Below the pieces are notes generated by a model that was not told the origin of the DNA, searched no databases, and saw only the letters and a program-made list of their open reading frames with translations. A stretch of 64,000 bases of DNA from Bauldia sp. Lineage in GTDB: Bacteria > Pseudomonadota > Alphaproteobacteria > Rhizobiales > Kaistiaceae. The position numbers and the translations under genes were made by a program. How positions within the stretch are numbered: the first letter of the stretch is position 1; each line of letters starts with the position of its first letter. This document shows positions 28,285 through 37,916 of the stretch, in pieces. The stretch covers positions 1-64,000 of the forward strand of contig NZ_JAGRLA010000145.1 of the NCBI RefSeq assembly GCF_020442045.1, read 5' to 3'.

Positions 28285-29307
28285 ATGCAGGCTGACGGAC
28301 ATCGCGTTGCGTGGGTCGACTACGCCAAGGGATTCTGCATCATCATGGTGGTGATGATGCATTCGACGCTGGGTGTCGAGAAAGCGGCCGGCGGCGAAGG
28401 CTGGATGCATTACCTGGTCGAATTCGCGCGGCCGTTCCGGATGCCCGATTTCTTCATGATCGCCGGGCTGTTCCTTGCCCGCGTGATCGATCGCGACTGG
28501 CGCACCTACCTCGACAAAAAGGTAGTCCATTTCGCCTATTTCTACGTTCTCTGGCTGACCATCCAGTTTGCCTTCAAGGCACCCGGCATCGCCGCCGATG
28601 TGGGCATCGCGGGCACGCTGGAAGCCTATGCGATCGCCTTCATCCAGCCCTTCGGCACGATCTGGTTCATTTACCTCCTGCCGATCTTCTTCGTCGTCGC
28701 CAAGGCGAGCCGCGGCCTCCCCTGGTGGCTGATATGGATCGCCGGAGCCCTGCTCGAGGCAGCGCCGATCCATACCGGTTCGGTGCTGATCGACGAATTC
28801 GCCTCCCGCTTCGTCTATTTCTACACCGGCTACATCTTCGCGCCGCACATCTTCCGGGTCGCCGACGCGGTCATCGCCCATGGCTGGCTGGCCGGCGCCT
28901 ATCTCGTCGCCTGGGCGCTGGTCAACGGCGCCGCGGTCTTCGCCGGCATCGCCGATCTGCCCGGCATCAGTCTCGGCCTCGGCCTCATCGGCGCCGTCGC
29001 GGTGGTCAGTGTCTCCGCGCTCCTGTCCAAGTCGAACCTGATGGAACCCGTTCGCTACTGCGGGCGCAATTCGATCGTCATCTACCTCGCCTTCTTCCTG
29101 CCGATGGCAGCGACGCGTACCGCGCTCCTGAAGCTCGGCATCGTCGACGACATCGGAACGATGTCGCTGATCGTCACGGCCGCCGGGGTGATCGGGCCGC
29201 TGGTCCTTTACTGGATCGTGCGCGGCACGTGGTTCCGCTTCCTGTTCGAAAGGCCCGACTGGGCGCACCTGCGCCCGGCGCAGCGGACCCTCGTCCCCGC
29301 CGAATAG
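28285..29307 (+). CDS. Acyltransferase-3 family membrane protein
   Basis: A 340-residue polytopic protein of the OafA/OpgC-like acyltransferase-3 fold with about ten helices. The N-terminal signature RVAWVDYAKGFCIIMVVMMH carries the catalytic-type His at the end of helix 1. A second motif, FRMPDFFMIAGLFLAR, is the conserved 'P-F-F-x-SG' equivalent. Such enzymes O-acylate exported sugars or glucans (acetyl, succinyl). The ATG at 28285 starts right before the first helix. No glycan genes are adjacent, so the substrate is unknown. Confidence 0.88.
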   Translation: MQADGHRVAWVDYAKGFCIIMVVMMHSTLGVEKAAGGEGWMHYLVEFARPFRMPDFFMIAGLFLARVIDRDWRTYLDKKVVHFAYFYVLWLTIQFAFKAPGIAADVGIAGTLEAYAIAFIQPFGTIWFIYLLPIFFVVAKASRGLPWWLIWIAGALLEAAPIHTGSVLIDEFASRFVYFYTGYIFAPHIFRVADAVIAHGWLAGAYLVAWALVNGAAVFAGIADLPGISLGLGLIGAVAVVSVSALLSKSNLMEPVRYCGRNSIVIYLAFFLPMAATRTALLKLGIVDDIGTMSLIVTAAGVIGPLVLYWIVRGTWFRFLFERPDWAHLRPAQRTLVPAE

Positions 29308-29369
29308 CCCGGCGAGTCCCCTGGAAATAGCCGGTTGCCGGGCGGCTTCCGGCAGGCGACCATGGTGTC

Positions 29370-30800
29370 ATGGTTTCCGATAGCCCCGCCCTGTTCTGGT
29401 TCCGGGACGACCTGCGGCTGGCCGACAATCCCGGCCTTGCCGCTGCCTGCGAGGCGGGCAGACATCTCATTCTGCTCCACGTCCTCGACGACAGCGGCGA
29501 CGGCACGAGGCCGCTCGGCGGCGCCAGCCGCTGGTGGCTTCACCATTCGCTGAAAAGCCTTTCCGCCGATCTCGCCGAAGCCGGTCAGACGCTGATCCTC
29601 CGACAGGGCCAGGCGCGCGACGTCGTTCCGGAGATCGTCCGCCAGACGGGGGCGCGCCGCGCTTTCTGGAGCCGGCGCTACGGCCATGCCCGCGCCCTCG
29701 ACGCCGGGATCGAGACGGCGCTCGCAAAGCATGGTTGCGAGACGACGGCCTTCGCCGCCAATCATCTCTTCGAGCCCGGGACCATACGCAACGCGGACGA
29801 CAAGCCATTCAAGGTCTTCTCCGCCTTCTGGCGCGCCGCGCGCCGGAGGGAGCGCGATATCCGCCCGGCGATCGAGCGTCCGCGGACGATCCCTCCGCCA
29901 TTCCCCGGCATATCCGGCGCATCGATCGAGCACCTCGGCCTCCTCCCGACCGCGCCTGACTGGGCCGGCGGCCTCCGCGAAGCATGGCAGCCGGGAGAGG
30001 ACGGTGCGAAGGCCAGGCTCATGGCCTTCGTCGATGGGCGCCTCGCCGATTACGCGGACCGTCGTGACTTTCCGGCGGAGCCCGTCACGTCGATGCTGTC
30101 GCCGCATCTCCGTTTCGGAGAGATCGGCCCGGCGCAGATATGGCGGACGCTGGCCGGCAACGACACCGCCGACAAGTTCAGATCGGAGCTCGGCTGGCGG
30201 GAATTCGCCTGGCACGTCCTCGACGAGGCGCCGGACCTCGCGACCGGAAACCTTGTCGCGGATTTCGACCGCTTCCCGTGGGCGGCGCCGGACAAAGCCC
30301 TGCTCCATGCCTGGCGGAAGGGCCTGACCGGCTATCCGATCGTCGATGCCGGCATGCGCCAGCTCTGGCAGACCGGCTGGATGCACAATCGGGTGCGCAT
30401 GGTGGTCGCCTCGTTCCTCACCAGGCACCTGCTGACCGATTGGCGGCGGGGCGAAGAATGGTTCTGGGATACGCTCGTCGATGCCGATCCCGCCAACAAC
30501 CCCTTCGGCTGGCAATGGGTCGCCGGTTCGGGCTTCGATGCCCAGCCCTATTTCCGCATCTTCAACCCCGTCCTCCAGGGCAAGAAGTTCGATCCGGACG
30601 GCGCCTATGTCCGGCACTATGTCCCGGAGCTCGCGAAGATGCCGGATCGCTTCCTCCACGAGCCCTGGGCGGCATCGCCGATCGAGCTCCAGGCCGCTGG
30701 CATGACACTCGGCGATGACTATCCGGAACCGATTGTCGATCACGGCCAGGCGCGCGCCCGTGCGCTCGCCGCCCATCAGGCAATGCGCCAGGGGAATTGA
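29370..30800 (+). CDS. phrB: Deoxyribodipyrimidine photolyase (cryptochrome/photolyase family)
   Basis: A light-driven repair enzyme for cyclobutane pyrimidine dimers, 476 residues. The N-terminal antenna domain starts LFWFRDDLRLADNPGL. The FAD-binding domain has the typical GWREFAWHVL, PIVDAGMRQLWQTGWMHNRVRM and ANNPFGWQWVAGSGFDAQPYFRIFN landmarks (shown in pieces: NNPFGWQWVAGSG and AQPYFRIFNP). The length is normal for a class I CPD photolyase. Confidence 0.95.
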   Translation: MVSDSPALFWFRDDLRLADNPGLAAACEAGRHLILLHVLDDSGDGTRPLGGASRWWLHHSLKSLSADLAEAGQTLILRQGQARDVVPEIVRQTGARRAFWSRRYGHARALDAGIETALAKHGCETTAFAANHLFEPGTIRNADDKPFKVFSAFWRAARRRERDIRPAIERPRTIPPPFPGISGASIEHLGLLPTAPDWAGGLREAWQPGEDGAKARLMAFVDGRLADYADRRDFPAEPVTSMLSPHLRFGEIGPAQIWRTLAGNDTADKFRSELGWREFAWHVLDEAPDLATGNLVADFDRFPWAAPDKALLHAWRKGLTGYPIVDAGMRQLWQTGWMHNRVRMVVASFLTRHLLTDWRRGEEWFWDTLVDADPANNPFGWQWVAGSGFDAQPYFRIFNPVLQGKKFDPDGAYVRHYVPELAKMPDRFLHEPWAASPIELQAAGMTLGDDYPEPIVDHGQARARALAAHQAMRQGN

Positions 30801-30950
30801 CCGCTCCGGGCAAACCGATTTTGCGGAAACCGGCAGCTCTGGGCAAACTTTCTATGGAATGCGCCACCCGCCAAGGAGCCGCACTTGAAGCTCAGGGTGC
30901 CAGCCATTAGCTTCCGCGCCACGCTGCCGCCATCCGCAAGAACCCCGGTC

Positions 30951-31991
30951 ATGAACGCAAATCCCTCCGTCGTCGAAGCCATCGGCAATACGCCGCTCAT
31001 CCGCCTGCGTCGCGCGTCAGAGGAAACCGGCTGCGATATCTACGGCAAGGCGGAGTTCATGAATCCGGGCCAGTCGGTGAAGGACCGCGCCGCCCGCCAC
31101 ATCATCCTCGAGGCGGAAAAGCGCGGCGACCTCAAGCCGGGCGGGCTGATCGTCGAGGGGACCGCCGGCAATACCGGCATCGGACTGGCGCTCGTTGGCA
31201 AGGCGCGCGGCTATCGCGTCGTCATCGTCATCCCCGAGACGCAGAGCCAGGAAAAGAAGGACATGCTGCGGCTCGCTGGCGCGACGTTGATCGAGGTTCC
31301 GGCGAAACCGTTCCGCGACCCGGACAACTACCAGAAGGTCGCGCGGCGTCTCGCGGATTCCCTCCGCGAGACGGAACCCAACGGCGTTCTCTTCGCCGAT
31401 CAGTGGAACAACCTCGACAACCGCAACGCCCATTTCCTGACGACGGGCCCCGAAATCTGGGAGGCGACCGGCGGTGCCATCGACGGCTTCATCTGCTCGG
31501 TCGGCACAGGCGGCACGCTCGCCGGCACCTCGACCTACCTGAAGAGCAGGAAGCCCGGGATCACGATCGGATGCGCCGACCCGCAAGGCGCCGCCATGTA
31601 CAGCCTTTTCTCGACCGGCGAGGCCAAGGCGAGCCCGGGCAACTCCATCACCGAGGGCATCGGCCTCGGCCGATCGACCCCGATCGTCGGCGACATCACG
31701 GTCGAGAAGCCCTACATCGTCCCCGATACCGAGGCCCTGCCGGTGATCTTCGACCTCGTCCAGCATGAGGGCCTGGTGCTCGGCGGCTCGTCCGGGATCA
31801 ATGTCGCCGGTGCCGTTCGCCTGGCGAAGGACCTCGGGCCCGGCCATACGATCGTCACCATCCTCTGCGACCTCGGCACACGCTACCAGTCGAAACTCTT
31901 CAATCCGGATTTCCTTCGCGCCAGGGATCTTCCCGTCCCGGCCTGGCTCGAAGACCGGCCCGATATCGCGGTTCCCTTCGAGGCCGCCTGA
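30951..31991 (+). CDS. cysK: Cysteine synthase A (O-acetylserine sulfhydrylase)
   Basis: A PLP enzyme making cysteine from O-acetylserine and sulfide, 346 residues. The N terminus is ANPSVVEAIGNTPLIRL, the PLP-Lys is in NPGQSVKDRAARHI, the Asn loop is EGTAGNTGIGLAL, and the phosphate loop is SVGTGGTLAGTSTYL. The ATG at 30951 best fits family N termini. A TTG at 30885 has a better Shine-Dalgarno sequence (AAGGAG) and would add 22 residues, so the start is not settled. It is upstream of alaX-sseA on the same strand, a possible sulfur-metabolism group with sseA. Confidence 0.92.
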   Translation: MNANPSVVEAIGNTPLIRLRRASEETGCDIYGKAEFMNPGQSVKDRAARHIILEAEKRGDLKPGGLIVEGTAGNTGIGLALVGKARGYRVVIVIPETQSQEKKDMLRLAGATLIEVPAKPFRDPDNYQKVARRLADSLRETEPNGVLFADQWNNLDNRNAHFLTTGPEIWEATGGAIDGFICSVGTGGTLAGTSTYLKSRKPGITIGCADPQGAAMYSLFSTGEAKASPGNSITEGIGLGRSTPIVGDITVEKPYIVPDTEALPVIFDLVQHEGLVLGGSSGINVAGAVRLAKDLGPGHTIVTILCDLGTRYQSKLFNPDFLRARDLPVPAWLEDRPDIAVPFEAA

Positions 31992-32063
31992 CCGCGTCGC
32001 CGTTCCACCTACCCAAGCGGGGTTCCGGAGGGCTAAGATCGCGCCCGAGAAGGGAGCCTCGTC

Positions 32064-32786
32064 GTGTCGACCACACTTCTATTCCGTGAAGATGCCTACC
32101 TGCCCGAGACCGATGCCACGGTGCTCGACGTGACGGACCGACGCGGGATCATCCTCGACCGCACCGTCTTCTTCGCGACCGGCGGGGGCCAGCCCGGCGA
32201 TACCGGTATCCTCAAGCGCGCCGGCGGACCCGGGATCGCGATAGCGGCGACCGTCTACGGCGACGACAAGAGCGAGGTCGTTCACGTTCCGGGCGAGGCC
32301 GAGCCGCTCCCCGAACCGGGCGAGGCGCTGACGGCGTCCCTCGACTGGGCGCGCCGTCACCGCCACATGCGCATCCATACCGCCCTTCACCTCCTGTCCG
32401 TCGTCCTCCCCTACCCGGTGACCGGCGGCCAGATCGGCGCCGAGGAAGGCCGCCTCGACTTCGACATCGACGGCGACGTCCCGCCGAAGGAAGAGATCGA
32501 GGAGAAGCTGAACGCGCTTGTCGCCGCCGGCTATCCGGTCAGCGACGAATGGATCACCGATGAGGAACTGCTCGCCAATCCCGACATGGTGAAGACCATG
32601 AAGGTCAAGCCGCCGATCGGCACCGGCAAGGTCCGCCTCGTCCGCATCGGTGGCATCGACCTCCAACCCTGCGGCGGCACTCACGTAAGGTCGACGGCCG
32701 AGATCGGCCCGCTCGCCGTCGGCAAGATCCAGAGCAAGGGGCGCCAGAACCGCCGCGTCCGCATCCACTTCGCCGATCCGTCATGA
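32064..32786 (+). CDS. Alanyl-tRNA editing protein (AlaX-type)
   Basis: A 240-residue free-standing AlaRS editing domain that hydrolyses mischarged seryl- or glycyl-tRNA-Ala. Zinc ligands are visible as HTALH in MRIHTALHLL and C-x3-H in LQPCGGTHVRST. The N-terminal beta-barrel part has FFATGGGQPGDTG. The GTG start at 32064 follows AGAAGGGAG. Its stop overlaps the sseA start by 4 bp, so the two are translationally coupled. Confidence 0.93.
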   Translation: MSTTLLFREDAYLPETDATVLDVTDRRGIILDRTVFFATGGGQPGDTGILKRAGGPGIAIAATVYGDDKSEVVHVPGEAEPLPEPGEALTASLDWARRHRHMRIHTALHLLSVVLPYPVTGGQIGAEEGRLDFDIDGDVPPKEEIEEKLNALVAAGYPVSDEWITDEELLANPDMVKTMKVKPPIGTGKVRLVRIGGIDLQPCGGTHVRSTAEIGPLAVGKIQSKGRQNRRVRIHFADPS

Positions 32787-33643
32787 GCGACCGTTCCCGC
32801 TGGTTCGTTCCCACCGAATGGCTGGCCGGGAGGCTGGACGATCCGGATATCGTCGTGATCGACGGGAGCTGGCATCTCCCCGGACAGGGTCGTGACGCGC
32901 GTGCCGAATACGACAAGGCGCATATCCCCGGTGCGATCTTCTTCGACATCGACGCCGTCGCCGATACCGGGAATCCCCTGCCCCATATGCTGCCGACGCC
33001 GGAGGCTTTCGCCGCCGCGGCGGGCGCGCTCGGCATCGACGAGCGCCAGCGGATCGTCGTCTATGACTCGGTCGGCCTGTCGTCGGCGCCGCGCGTATGG
33101 TGGACCTTCAGGACAATGGGCGCCACCGACGTCGTCCTGCTCGACGGCGGCCTGCCGGAATGGCTGGCCGAGGGGCGTCCGGTGACCGGCGCGCCGGCCA
33201 GCCGCAAACCGCGCGTCTTCAGGCCGCGGTTCGACGCCACGGCGGTCTTCGACCTCGTCGGCGTGCGTGACGGGGTTGCGGATGGCGCCATCCAGCTCGT
33301 CGATGCCCGGCCTCGGCCGCGTTTCCTCGGCGAGGCACCGGAACCCCGGTCATGGGTGAAAGCGGGACGGATCCCCGGCAGCCTCAGCGTCCCCTCCTCC
33401 GACGTGATCGCCGACGGAACAATGGCTACGCCGGAGGCAATCGCCGCCGCCTTCGCCAAGGGAGGCGTCGACCTGTCGAGGCCGGTCGTCACGAGCTGCG
33501 GCTCGGGGGTCAATGCCGCGATCCTCACCCTGGCGCTCGAGATGATCGGCGTCGAAAAAAGCGGGCTCTACGACGGTTCCTGGACCGAATGGGGTGGCCG
33601 CGACGACACGCCGGTCGCGGTCGGAGACGACAATGGCGACTGA
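32783..33643 (+). CDS. sseA: 3-mercaptopyruvate sulfurtransferase
   Basis: A tandem rhodanese-domain enzyme moving sulfur from 3-mercaptopyruvate to thiols or cyanide, 286 residues. The inactive N-terminal rhodanese domain contains HIPGAIFFDIDAVADT. The C-terminal catalytic domain has the active-site loop VTSCGSGVNAAI (Cys-Gly-Ser-Gly-Val, the mercaptopyruvate-type loop). It overlaps alaX by 4 bp and converges with aapP. Confidence 0.95.
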   Translation: MSDRSRWFVPTEWLAGRLDDPDIVVIDGSWHLPGQGRDARAEYDKAHIPGAIFFDIDAVADTGNPLPHMLPTPEAFAAAAGALGIDERQRIVVYDSVGLSSAPRVWWTFRTMGATDVVLLDGGLPEWLAEGRPVTGAPASRKPRVFRPRFDATAVFDLVGVRDGVADGAIQLVDARPRPRFLGEAPEPRSWVKAGRIPGSLSVPSSDVIADGTMATPEAIAAAFAKGGVDLSRPVVTSCGSGVNAAILTLALEMIGVEKSGLYDGSWTEWGGRDDTPVAVGDDNGD

Positions 33644-33702
33644 CGCGCGGCCGCGGGACCGGGAGGTCAGGTGACGCTGTCGATCGCGTCCCCGGTCATC
33701 GC

Positions 33703-33725
33703 GAGCGCCGGCCGCGTCGGCGCTC
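33703..33725. terminator. GC-rich hairpin between convergent sseA and aapP
   Basis: An 8-bp stem GAGCGCCG / CGGCGCTC with a 7-nt loop sits in the 85-bp gap between the two convergent stops. There is no T tract on either strand, so it may stabilise 3' ends or act as a weak bidirectional terminator. Confidence 0.5.
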
Positions 33726-33728
33726 CGC

Positions 33729-34508
33729 CTAATGCAGGATCTGGCTGAGAAACAGCTTGGTCCGCTCGTGCTGCGGATTGTTGAAGAATTCTTCCGGATC
33801 ATTCTGTTCGACGATCTGGCCGGCGTCCATGAAGATGACGCGATTGGCGACCTGGCGGGCAAAGCCCATCTCGTGCGTGACCACGATCATGGTCATGCCC
33901 TCGTTGGCGAGGTCGACCATCACGTCGAGCACCTCCTTGATCATCTCCGGATCGAGCGCCGAGGTCGGCTCGTCGAACAGCATGATCCGCGGGTTCATGC
34001 ACAGTGCCCTGGCGATGGCGACGCGCTGCTGCTGTCCGCCGGAGAGCTGCCCCGGATACTTGTTGGCCTGCTCCGGAATCTTGACCCGCTCGAGGTAGCG
34101 CATGGCGACATCCTCGGCCTCGCGCTTCGGCATGCGCCGGACCCAGATCGGCGCCAGCGTGCAGTTCTGGAGAATGGTGAGATGCGGAAAGAGATTGAAA
34201 TGCTGGAACACCATGCCGACCTCCCGCCGAATCTCGTCGATCCGTTTCAGGTCGCTGGTCAGCTCGATATTCTCGACCACGATGCTGCCGGTCTGGTGCT
34301 CTTCGAGACGGTTGATGCAGCGGATCATCGTCGACTTGCCGGAGCCCGAGGGCCCGCAGATGACGATCCGCTCGCCGCGCCCGACCTGCAGGTTGATATT
34401 CTTCAGGACATGGAAGTCGCCATACCACTTGTTCATGTCGGCGATGTTGATCGCGACCTCGGCATTGGCGTCCTGCGAAGCGGCGTCGGCGGCGACTTGC
34501 TGCTGCAT
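33729..34508 (-). CDS. aapP: General L-amino-acid ABC transporter ATP-binding protein
   Basis: The cytosolic ATPase of the Aap importer, 259 residues. Walker A is [18 protein letters not shown], the Q-loop region is [13 protein letters not shown], the signature is [15 protein letters not shown], Walker B is [15 protein letters not shown] and the H-loop is [10 protein letters not shown]. It is the last gene of the aapJQMP operon, starting 14 bp after the TIR-permease gene. No TIR- or effector-related change is visible in this subunit. Confidence 0.96.
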   Translation of the reverse strand: MQQQVAADAASQDANAEVAINIADMNKWYGDFHVLKNINLQVGRGERIVICGPSGSGKSTMIRCINRLEEHQTGSIVVENIELTSDLKRIDEIRREVGMVFQHFNLFPHLTILQNCTLAPIWVRRMPKREAEDVAMRYLERVKIPEQANKYPGQLSGGQQQRVAIARALCMNPRIMLFDEPTSALDPEMIKEVLDVMVDLANEGMTMIVVTHEMGFARQVANRVIFMDAGQIVEQNDPEEFFNNPQHERTKLFLSQILH

Positions 34509-34522
34509 TCCCGTGCTCCTGA

Positions 34523-36634
34523 CTAATTCCTGTAGCCGGTATCGAGGCGGCGTTCAGTGTAGATCGAGTAGCGCGACATCCCGAAGCAGAATATCCAGAA
34601 TATCACGGCAGCGAAGACATACCCCGTCGCCGGCGTGGCCGGCGACGCCCAATTGGAATCGGTGAAGTTGGCCTGGACGATGCCAAGCAGGTCGAAGATG
34701 CCGATGATCAGGACCAGGCTCGTGTCCTTGAACAGGCTGATGAAGCTGTTGACGATCCCCGGGATGACGATCTTGAGCGCCTGAGGCAGGATGATCAGCC
34801 GCATCGACTGCCAGTATTTGAGGCCGACCGCGCGGGCCGCTTCGTATTGTCCGGCCGGAATCGCCTGCAATCCGCCGCGCACGACCTCCGCCATATAGGC
34901 GGCCTCGAACAACGCCACGCCGATCAGCGCGCGGAGCAGCTTGTCGAAGTTCACGCCAGGCGGCAGGAACAGGGGCAACATGACGCTCGCCATGAACAGC
35001 ACGGTGATCAAGGGAACGCCGCGCACGAACTCGATGAAGGCGATCGAGGCGAAACGGATCACGGGGAGCTGCGACCGCCGTCCGAGCGCGAGCGCGATCC
35101 CGAGCGGCATCGACGCGCCCATTCCGCTCAACGCCACCACAAGGGTCACCAGGAGGCCGCCCCAGAGCGGGGTTTCGACGTGGGTAAGGCCGAAGTCGAT
35201 CGCGAATATGCCGAGCAGGACGGTGACCGTGCCGATCCCCAGCCACAGGCCGAGAATGGCCCGGCCCCCTGGCAGGTCCGAGCGGCCGGCAATCGCCATC
35301 AATCCGGCGATGAAGCCGACGCCGCCGCAGATGATGAAGACGAGCGTCGAAAGCGACACCGCGACACTTCCGACGTTCAGCGCCGGGTTCCCGAGGAAGA
35401 GCGTTCCGACCCACACTGCGATGGCAAGGACGACGGCCGCGAGGGCGATGGTTCCCCGACCGAGGGAACGCGCCGCATTGCTCACCACCGCCGCGACCAG
35501 CGCGGTCAGCAGGCAGCCCAGGACGATGAACGCAATCACGGTCCAGATCGAGATATCGAAATTTCCCCCGGTCAGGAGCACCAGCGCGATGATCGGGAAG
35601 ATGGCGAAGAGATAGATCGCGCTCTCCCGTTTGTAGGGGATCCGCGGCACCGCCATCAGGACGATACCGATGATCAGCAGGATGGCGGTGAGGTCGACCC
35701 GCCAGCGCTCCCCTAAGGGATAGCGGCCATAGATGAACTGGCCGAACTTCGCCTCGACGAATGCCCAGCAGGCCCCGGCACCCGGAACGACGCAGTCCTC
35801 GCGGCCGTCGCCCACCCAGACCGCGTCGATGAAGGCCCAGCGGATGATCGGCGGCAGAATGAGTGCGATCAGCACGATGCCGACGATGGTCAGGATCGTG
35901 TTGCCGACCGAGGAGAAGAGGTTCTGTCGGGCCCAGCCGACCGCACCGACGCTGCTCCGCGGCGGCGGCAGGACGGGTTCTTCCTCGCGCCGCACATACA
36001 TCATCGTGCCGGCGAAGCCGGGCTCGACCTCCGCCGCCTCTCCGGGCGTGTGGCCGTCGTCCCGGTCACCCCTGTGCGAGAAATATTCTGCCTCTTCGGC
36101 GGGATCGAAGCCGGGATCGGCCGGCACGTCGGACCCGGTCTCCACGACGGCATCCGCCGCGCCCGGCGCCGATGCCCCGGCCAGCGCATCGATGGCGCCG
36201 ACAAGGCGCTCCATGTCGTTTTCGAAGCCATCGCCGCCGTCGATCGCGACGGGATTCAGGCGGGCGAGCGCGGCAACCGGTTCCGGAAGCGCGGTCGCGT
36301 CGGGCATGGATGCGCTATCGACCAGAACCGGAATGATGGAAACGCCGGTCTTCAACGCGGCTTCGACCTCCAGCCGCGTCGGATCGGCGGGGTTCCGAAG
36401 GCGGCTTCCGCCATCAGCGCGAGCCCCGAGCCAGTCGTTTCCAATGATCACCAGCAGCAGGTCGACCTTCCCCAACTCCTCTTCGAGATGGGCGCGGAAA
36501 TCGACACCGAATGGAATGCTCTCGACGTCCATGAAGACGGAGTGGTCGCCGTACCGCGCGACCAGCCGATCGAATATCCGGCCCGCAATAGCCGCCGAAT
36601 CCTGCCTCCGGTACGAAATGGCGATCCGCGTCAT
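34523..36634 (-). CDS. aapM: TIR domain fused to general amino-acid ABC transporter permease AapM
   Basis: One uninterrupted 703-residue frame. Residues 1-150 form a TIR domain: strand A with [39 protein letters not shown] (BB-loop region), [11 protein letters not shown], then [14 protein letters not shown] with a Glu (89) at the position of the NADase catalytic Glu, and [11 protein letters not shown]. An acidic linker spans 151-210. From Met211 the sequence is AapM: the N-terminal [32 protein letters not shown], and the transporter core [20 protein letters not shown], the EAA loop [14 protein letters not shown] and [10 protein letters not shown] at the end. The permease part (493 residues) is about 110 longer than Rhizobium AapM, with extra helices around 363-480. 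The start lies 4 bp after aapQ, exactly where aapM normally begins. No good Shine-Dalgarno sequence precedes Met211. The open frame is seen directly; its biological meaning is inference. Confidence 0.9.
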   Translation of the reverse strand: MTRIAISYRRQDSAAIAGRIFDRLVARYGDHSVFMDVESIPFGVDFRAHLEEELGKVDLLLVIIGNDWLGARADGGSRLRNPADPTRLEVEAALKTGVSIIPVLVDSASMPDATALPEPVAALARLNPVAIDGGDGFENDMERLVGAIDALAGASAPGAADAVVETGSDVPADPGFDPAEEAEYFSHRGDRDDGHTPGEAAEVEPGFAGTMMYVRREEEPVLPPPRSSVGAVGWARQNLFSSVGNTILTIVGIVLIALILPPIIRWAFIDAVWVGDGREDCVVPGAGACWAFVEAKFGQFIYGRYPLGERWRVDLTAILLIIGIVLMAVPRIPYKRESAIYLFAIFPIIALVLLTGGNFDISIWTVIAFIVLGCLLTALVAAVVSNAARSLGRGTIALAAVVLAIAVWVGTLFLGNPALNVGSVAVSLSTLVFIICGGVGFIAGLMAIAGRSDLPGGRAILGLWLGIGTVTVLLGIFAIDFGLTHVETPLWGGLLVTLVVALSGMGASMPLGIALALGRRSQLPVIRFASIAFIEFVRGVPLITVLFMASVMLPLFLPPGVNFDKLLRALIGVALFEAAYMAEVVRGGLQAIPAGQYEAARAVGLKYWQSMRLIILPQALKIVIPGIVNSFISLFKDTSLVLIIGIFDLLGIVQANFTDSNWASPATPATGYVFAAVIFWIFCFGMSRYSIYTERRLDTGYRN

Positions 36635-36638
36635 GGCG

Positions 36639-37841
36639 TCATCGCTCCACCAGGGCGACGCGGTTGTTAAACCAGTTCATGAACAGCGACGTCGCTATGC
36701 TGATCGTCAGGTAGACCAGCATGGTCAGCAGGATTGCCTCGACCGCCTGGCCGGTCTGGTTGAGGACCGTTCCGGCAAAGACCGACACGAGGTCGGGATA
36801 GCCGACTGCGACCGCCAGGGACGAGTTCTTGATGAGGTTCAGATACTGGTTGGTCAGCGGCGGAATGATGACCCGCATGGCCTGCGGGATGATCACCAGC
36901 CTGAGTGTCGGACCCGACCGCAGGCCAAGCGCATGGGCGGCTTCGCTCTGGCCGCGCGCCACGGCGAGAATGCCGGCCCGGACGATCTCGGCGATGAAGG
37001 TCGCGGTATAGATGCTGAGCCCGAGCAACAGCGCCACGAATTCAGGCTGGATATGCAAACCACCGACGAAGTTGAACCCCTTGAGCTCGGGGTAGCTGAG
37101 CGTCAGGGGGGCGCCGGTGACGAGGAAAACCACGATCGGCAGCAGGATTATCAGCCCGAGCCCGGTCCAGAAGGCCGGAAACGGCCTGCCCGTCGCCAGT
37201 TGCCGCCGGCGGGCCCAGATGCCGACCCCGACCGCCAGGACGATCGCCACCAGCAGTGCCATGAGCGTGTCGGAGAATCCCGGTTCGGCAATCGGCCACG
37301 GCAGCAGCAGCCCGCGGTTGCTGAGGTTGGAACCGACCGGCAGCGCGATCGCCTGGCGCGGACCGGGCAGCACCGCCAGCACCGCCTTGTACCAGAAGAG
37401 GAGCTGGAGCAGCACCGGAACATTGCGGAACGTCTCGACATAGACGGCGGCAATCCCGGCGATCAGCCAGTTTCGGGACAGACGCGCGACACCCGCGAGA
37501 ACACCGAGGATCGTCGCCAGGACGACCCCGAGCAGGCCGACCAGCAGCGTGTTGAGCAACCCGACGACGAAAGCGCGGGCATAGCTGTCGTCCGACGTGT
37601 AGGAGATCAGCGACTGCGAGATGGCGAAACCTGCCCGGCTCCAGAGGAAATCGAAGCCGGAAGCAATATTGGCGCGCTCGAGATTCTCCCTTGCGTTGTC
37701 GATCACCCACCAGAAGAAGACGACCAGCCCGACGGCAAGAAGCACCTGGACGACAACGCCGCGAACCTTCGGATCGTAGAGCAGTGAATTCCGAACCGGA
37801 CCGCGCACGCCGCTTTCGGGCGCCATGTCTTGGATCGCCAT
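36639..37841 (-). CDS. aapQ: General L-amino-acid ABC transporter permease AapQ
   Basis: A 400-residue inner-membrane permease of the His/Glu/Gln/Arg family. Landmarks: N-terminal [43 protein letters not shown], the EAA loop [30 protein letters not shown] (in two parts: [11 protein letters not shown] and [15 protein letters not shown]) and [20 protein letters not shown]. Size and motifs match rhizobial AapQ. It follows aapJ after a hairpin and precedes the TIR-AapM gene by 4 bp. Confidence 0.95.
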   Translation of the reverse strand: MAIQDMAPESGVRGPVRNSLLYDPKVRGVVVQVLLAVGLVVFFWWVIDNARENLERANIASGFDFLWSRAGFAISQSLISYTSDDSYARAFVVGLLNTLLVGLLGVVLATILGVLAGVARLSRNWLIAGIAAVYVETFRNVPVLLQLLFWYKAVLAVLPGPRQAIALPVGSNLSNRGLLLPWPIAEPGFSDTLMALLVAIVLAVGVGIWARRRQLATGRPFPAFWTGLGLIILLPIVVFLVTGAPLTLSYPELKGFNFVGGLHIQPEFVALLLGLSIYTATFIAEIVRAGILAVARGQSEAAHALGLRSGPTLRLVIIPQAMRVIIPPLTNQYLNLIKNSSLAVAVGYPDLVSVFAGTVLNQTGQAVEAILLTMLVYLTISIATSLFMNWFNNRVALVER

Positions 37842-37869
37842 CGACCGGTCCTGTATGGAGTGACGGACG

Positions 37870-37901
37870 GGATCCCGGCCGAGGCGTCCCGGCCGGGATC
37901 C
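37870..37901 (-). promoter_or_regulatory. Strong intercistronic hairpin between aapJ and aapQ
   Basis: A perfect 12-bp inverted repeat GGATCCCGGCCG / CGGCCGGGATCC with an 8-nt loop sits just after the aapJ stop. There is no T run. Such hairpins after a binding-protein gene usually protect its mRNA 3' end and lower expression of the downstream permease genes. Confidence 0.7.
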
Positions 37902-37916
37902 GCAGATATGAGCCGC

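Noticed and set aside
36002-36634. TIR domain as a separate gene ending before aapM
   Set aside because: The frame has no stop between the TIR domain and the permease, and Met211 has no nearby ribosome site (GGAGG lies about 25 bp upstream). A fusion is the simpler reading, though sequencing error cannot be excluded.
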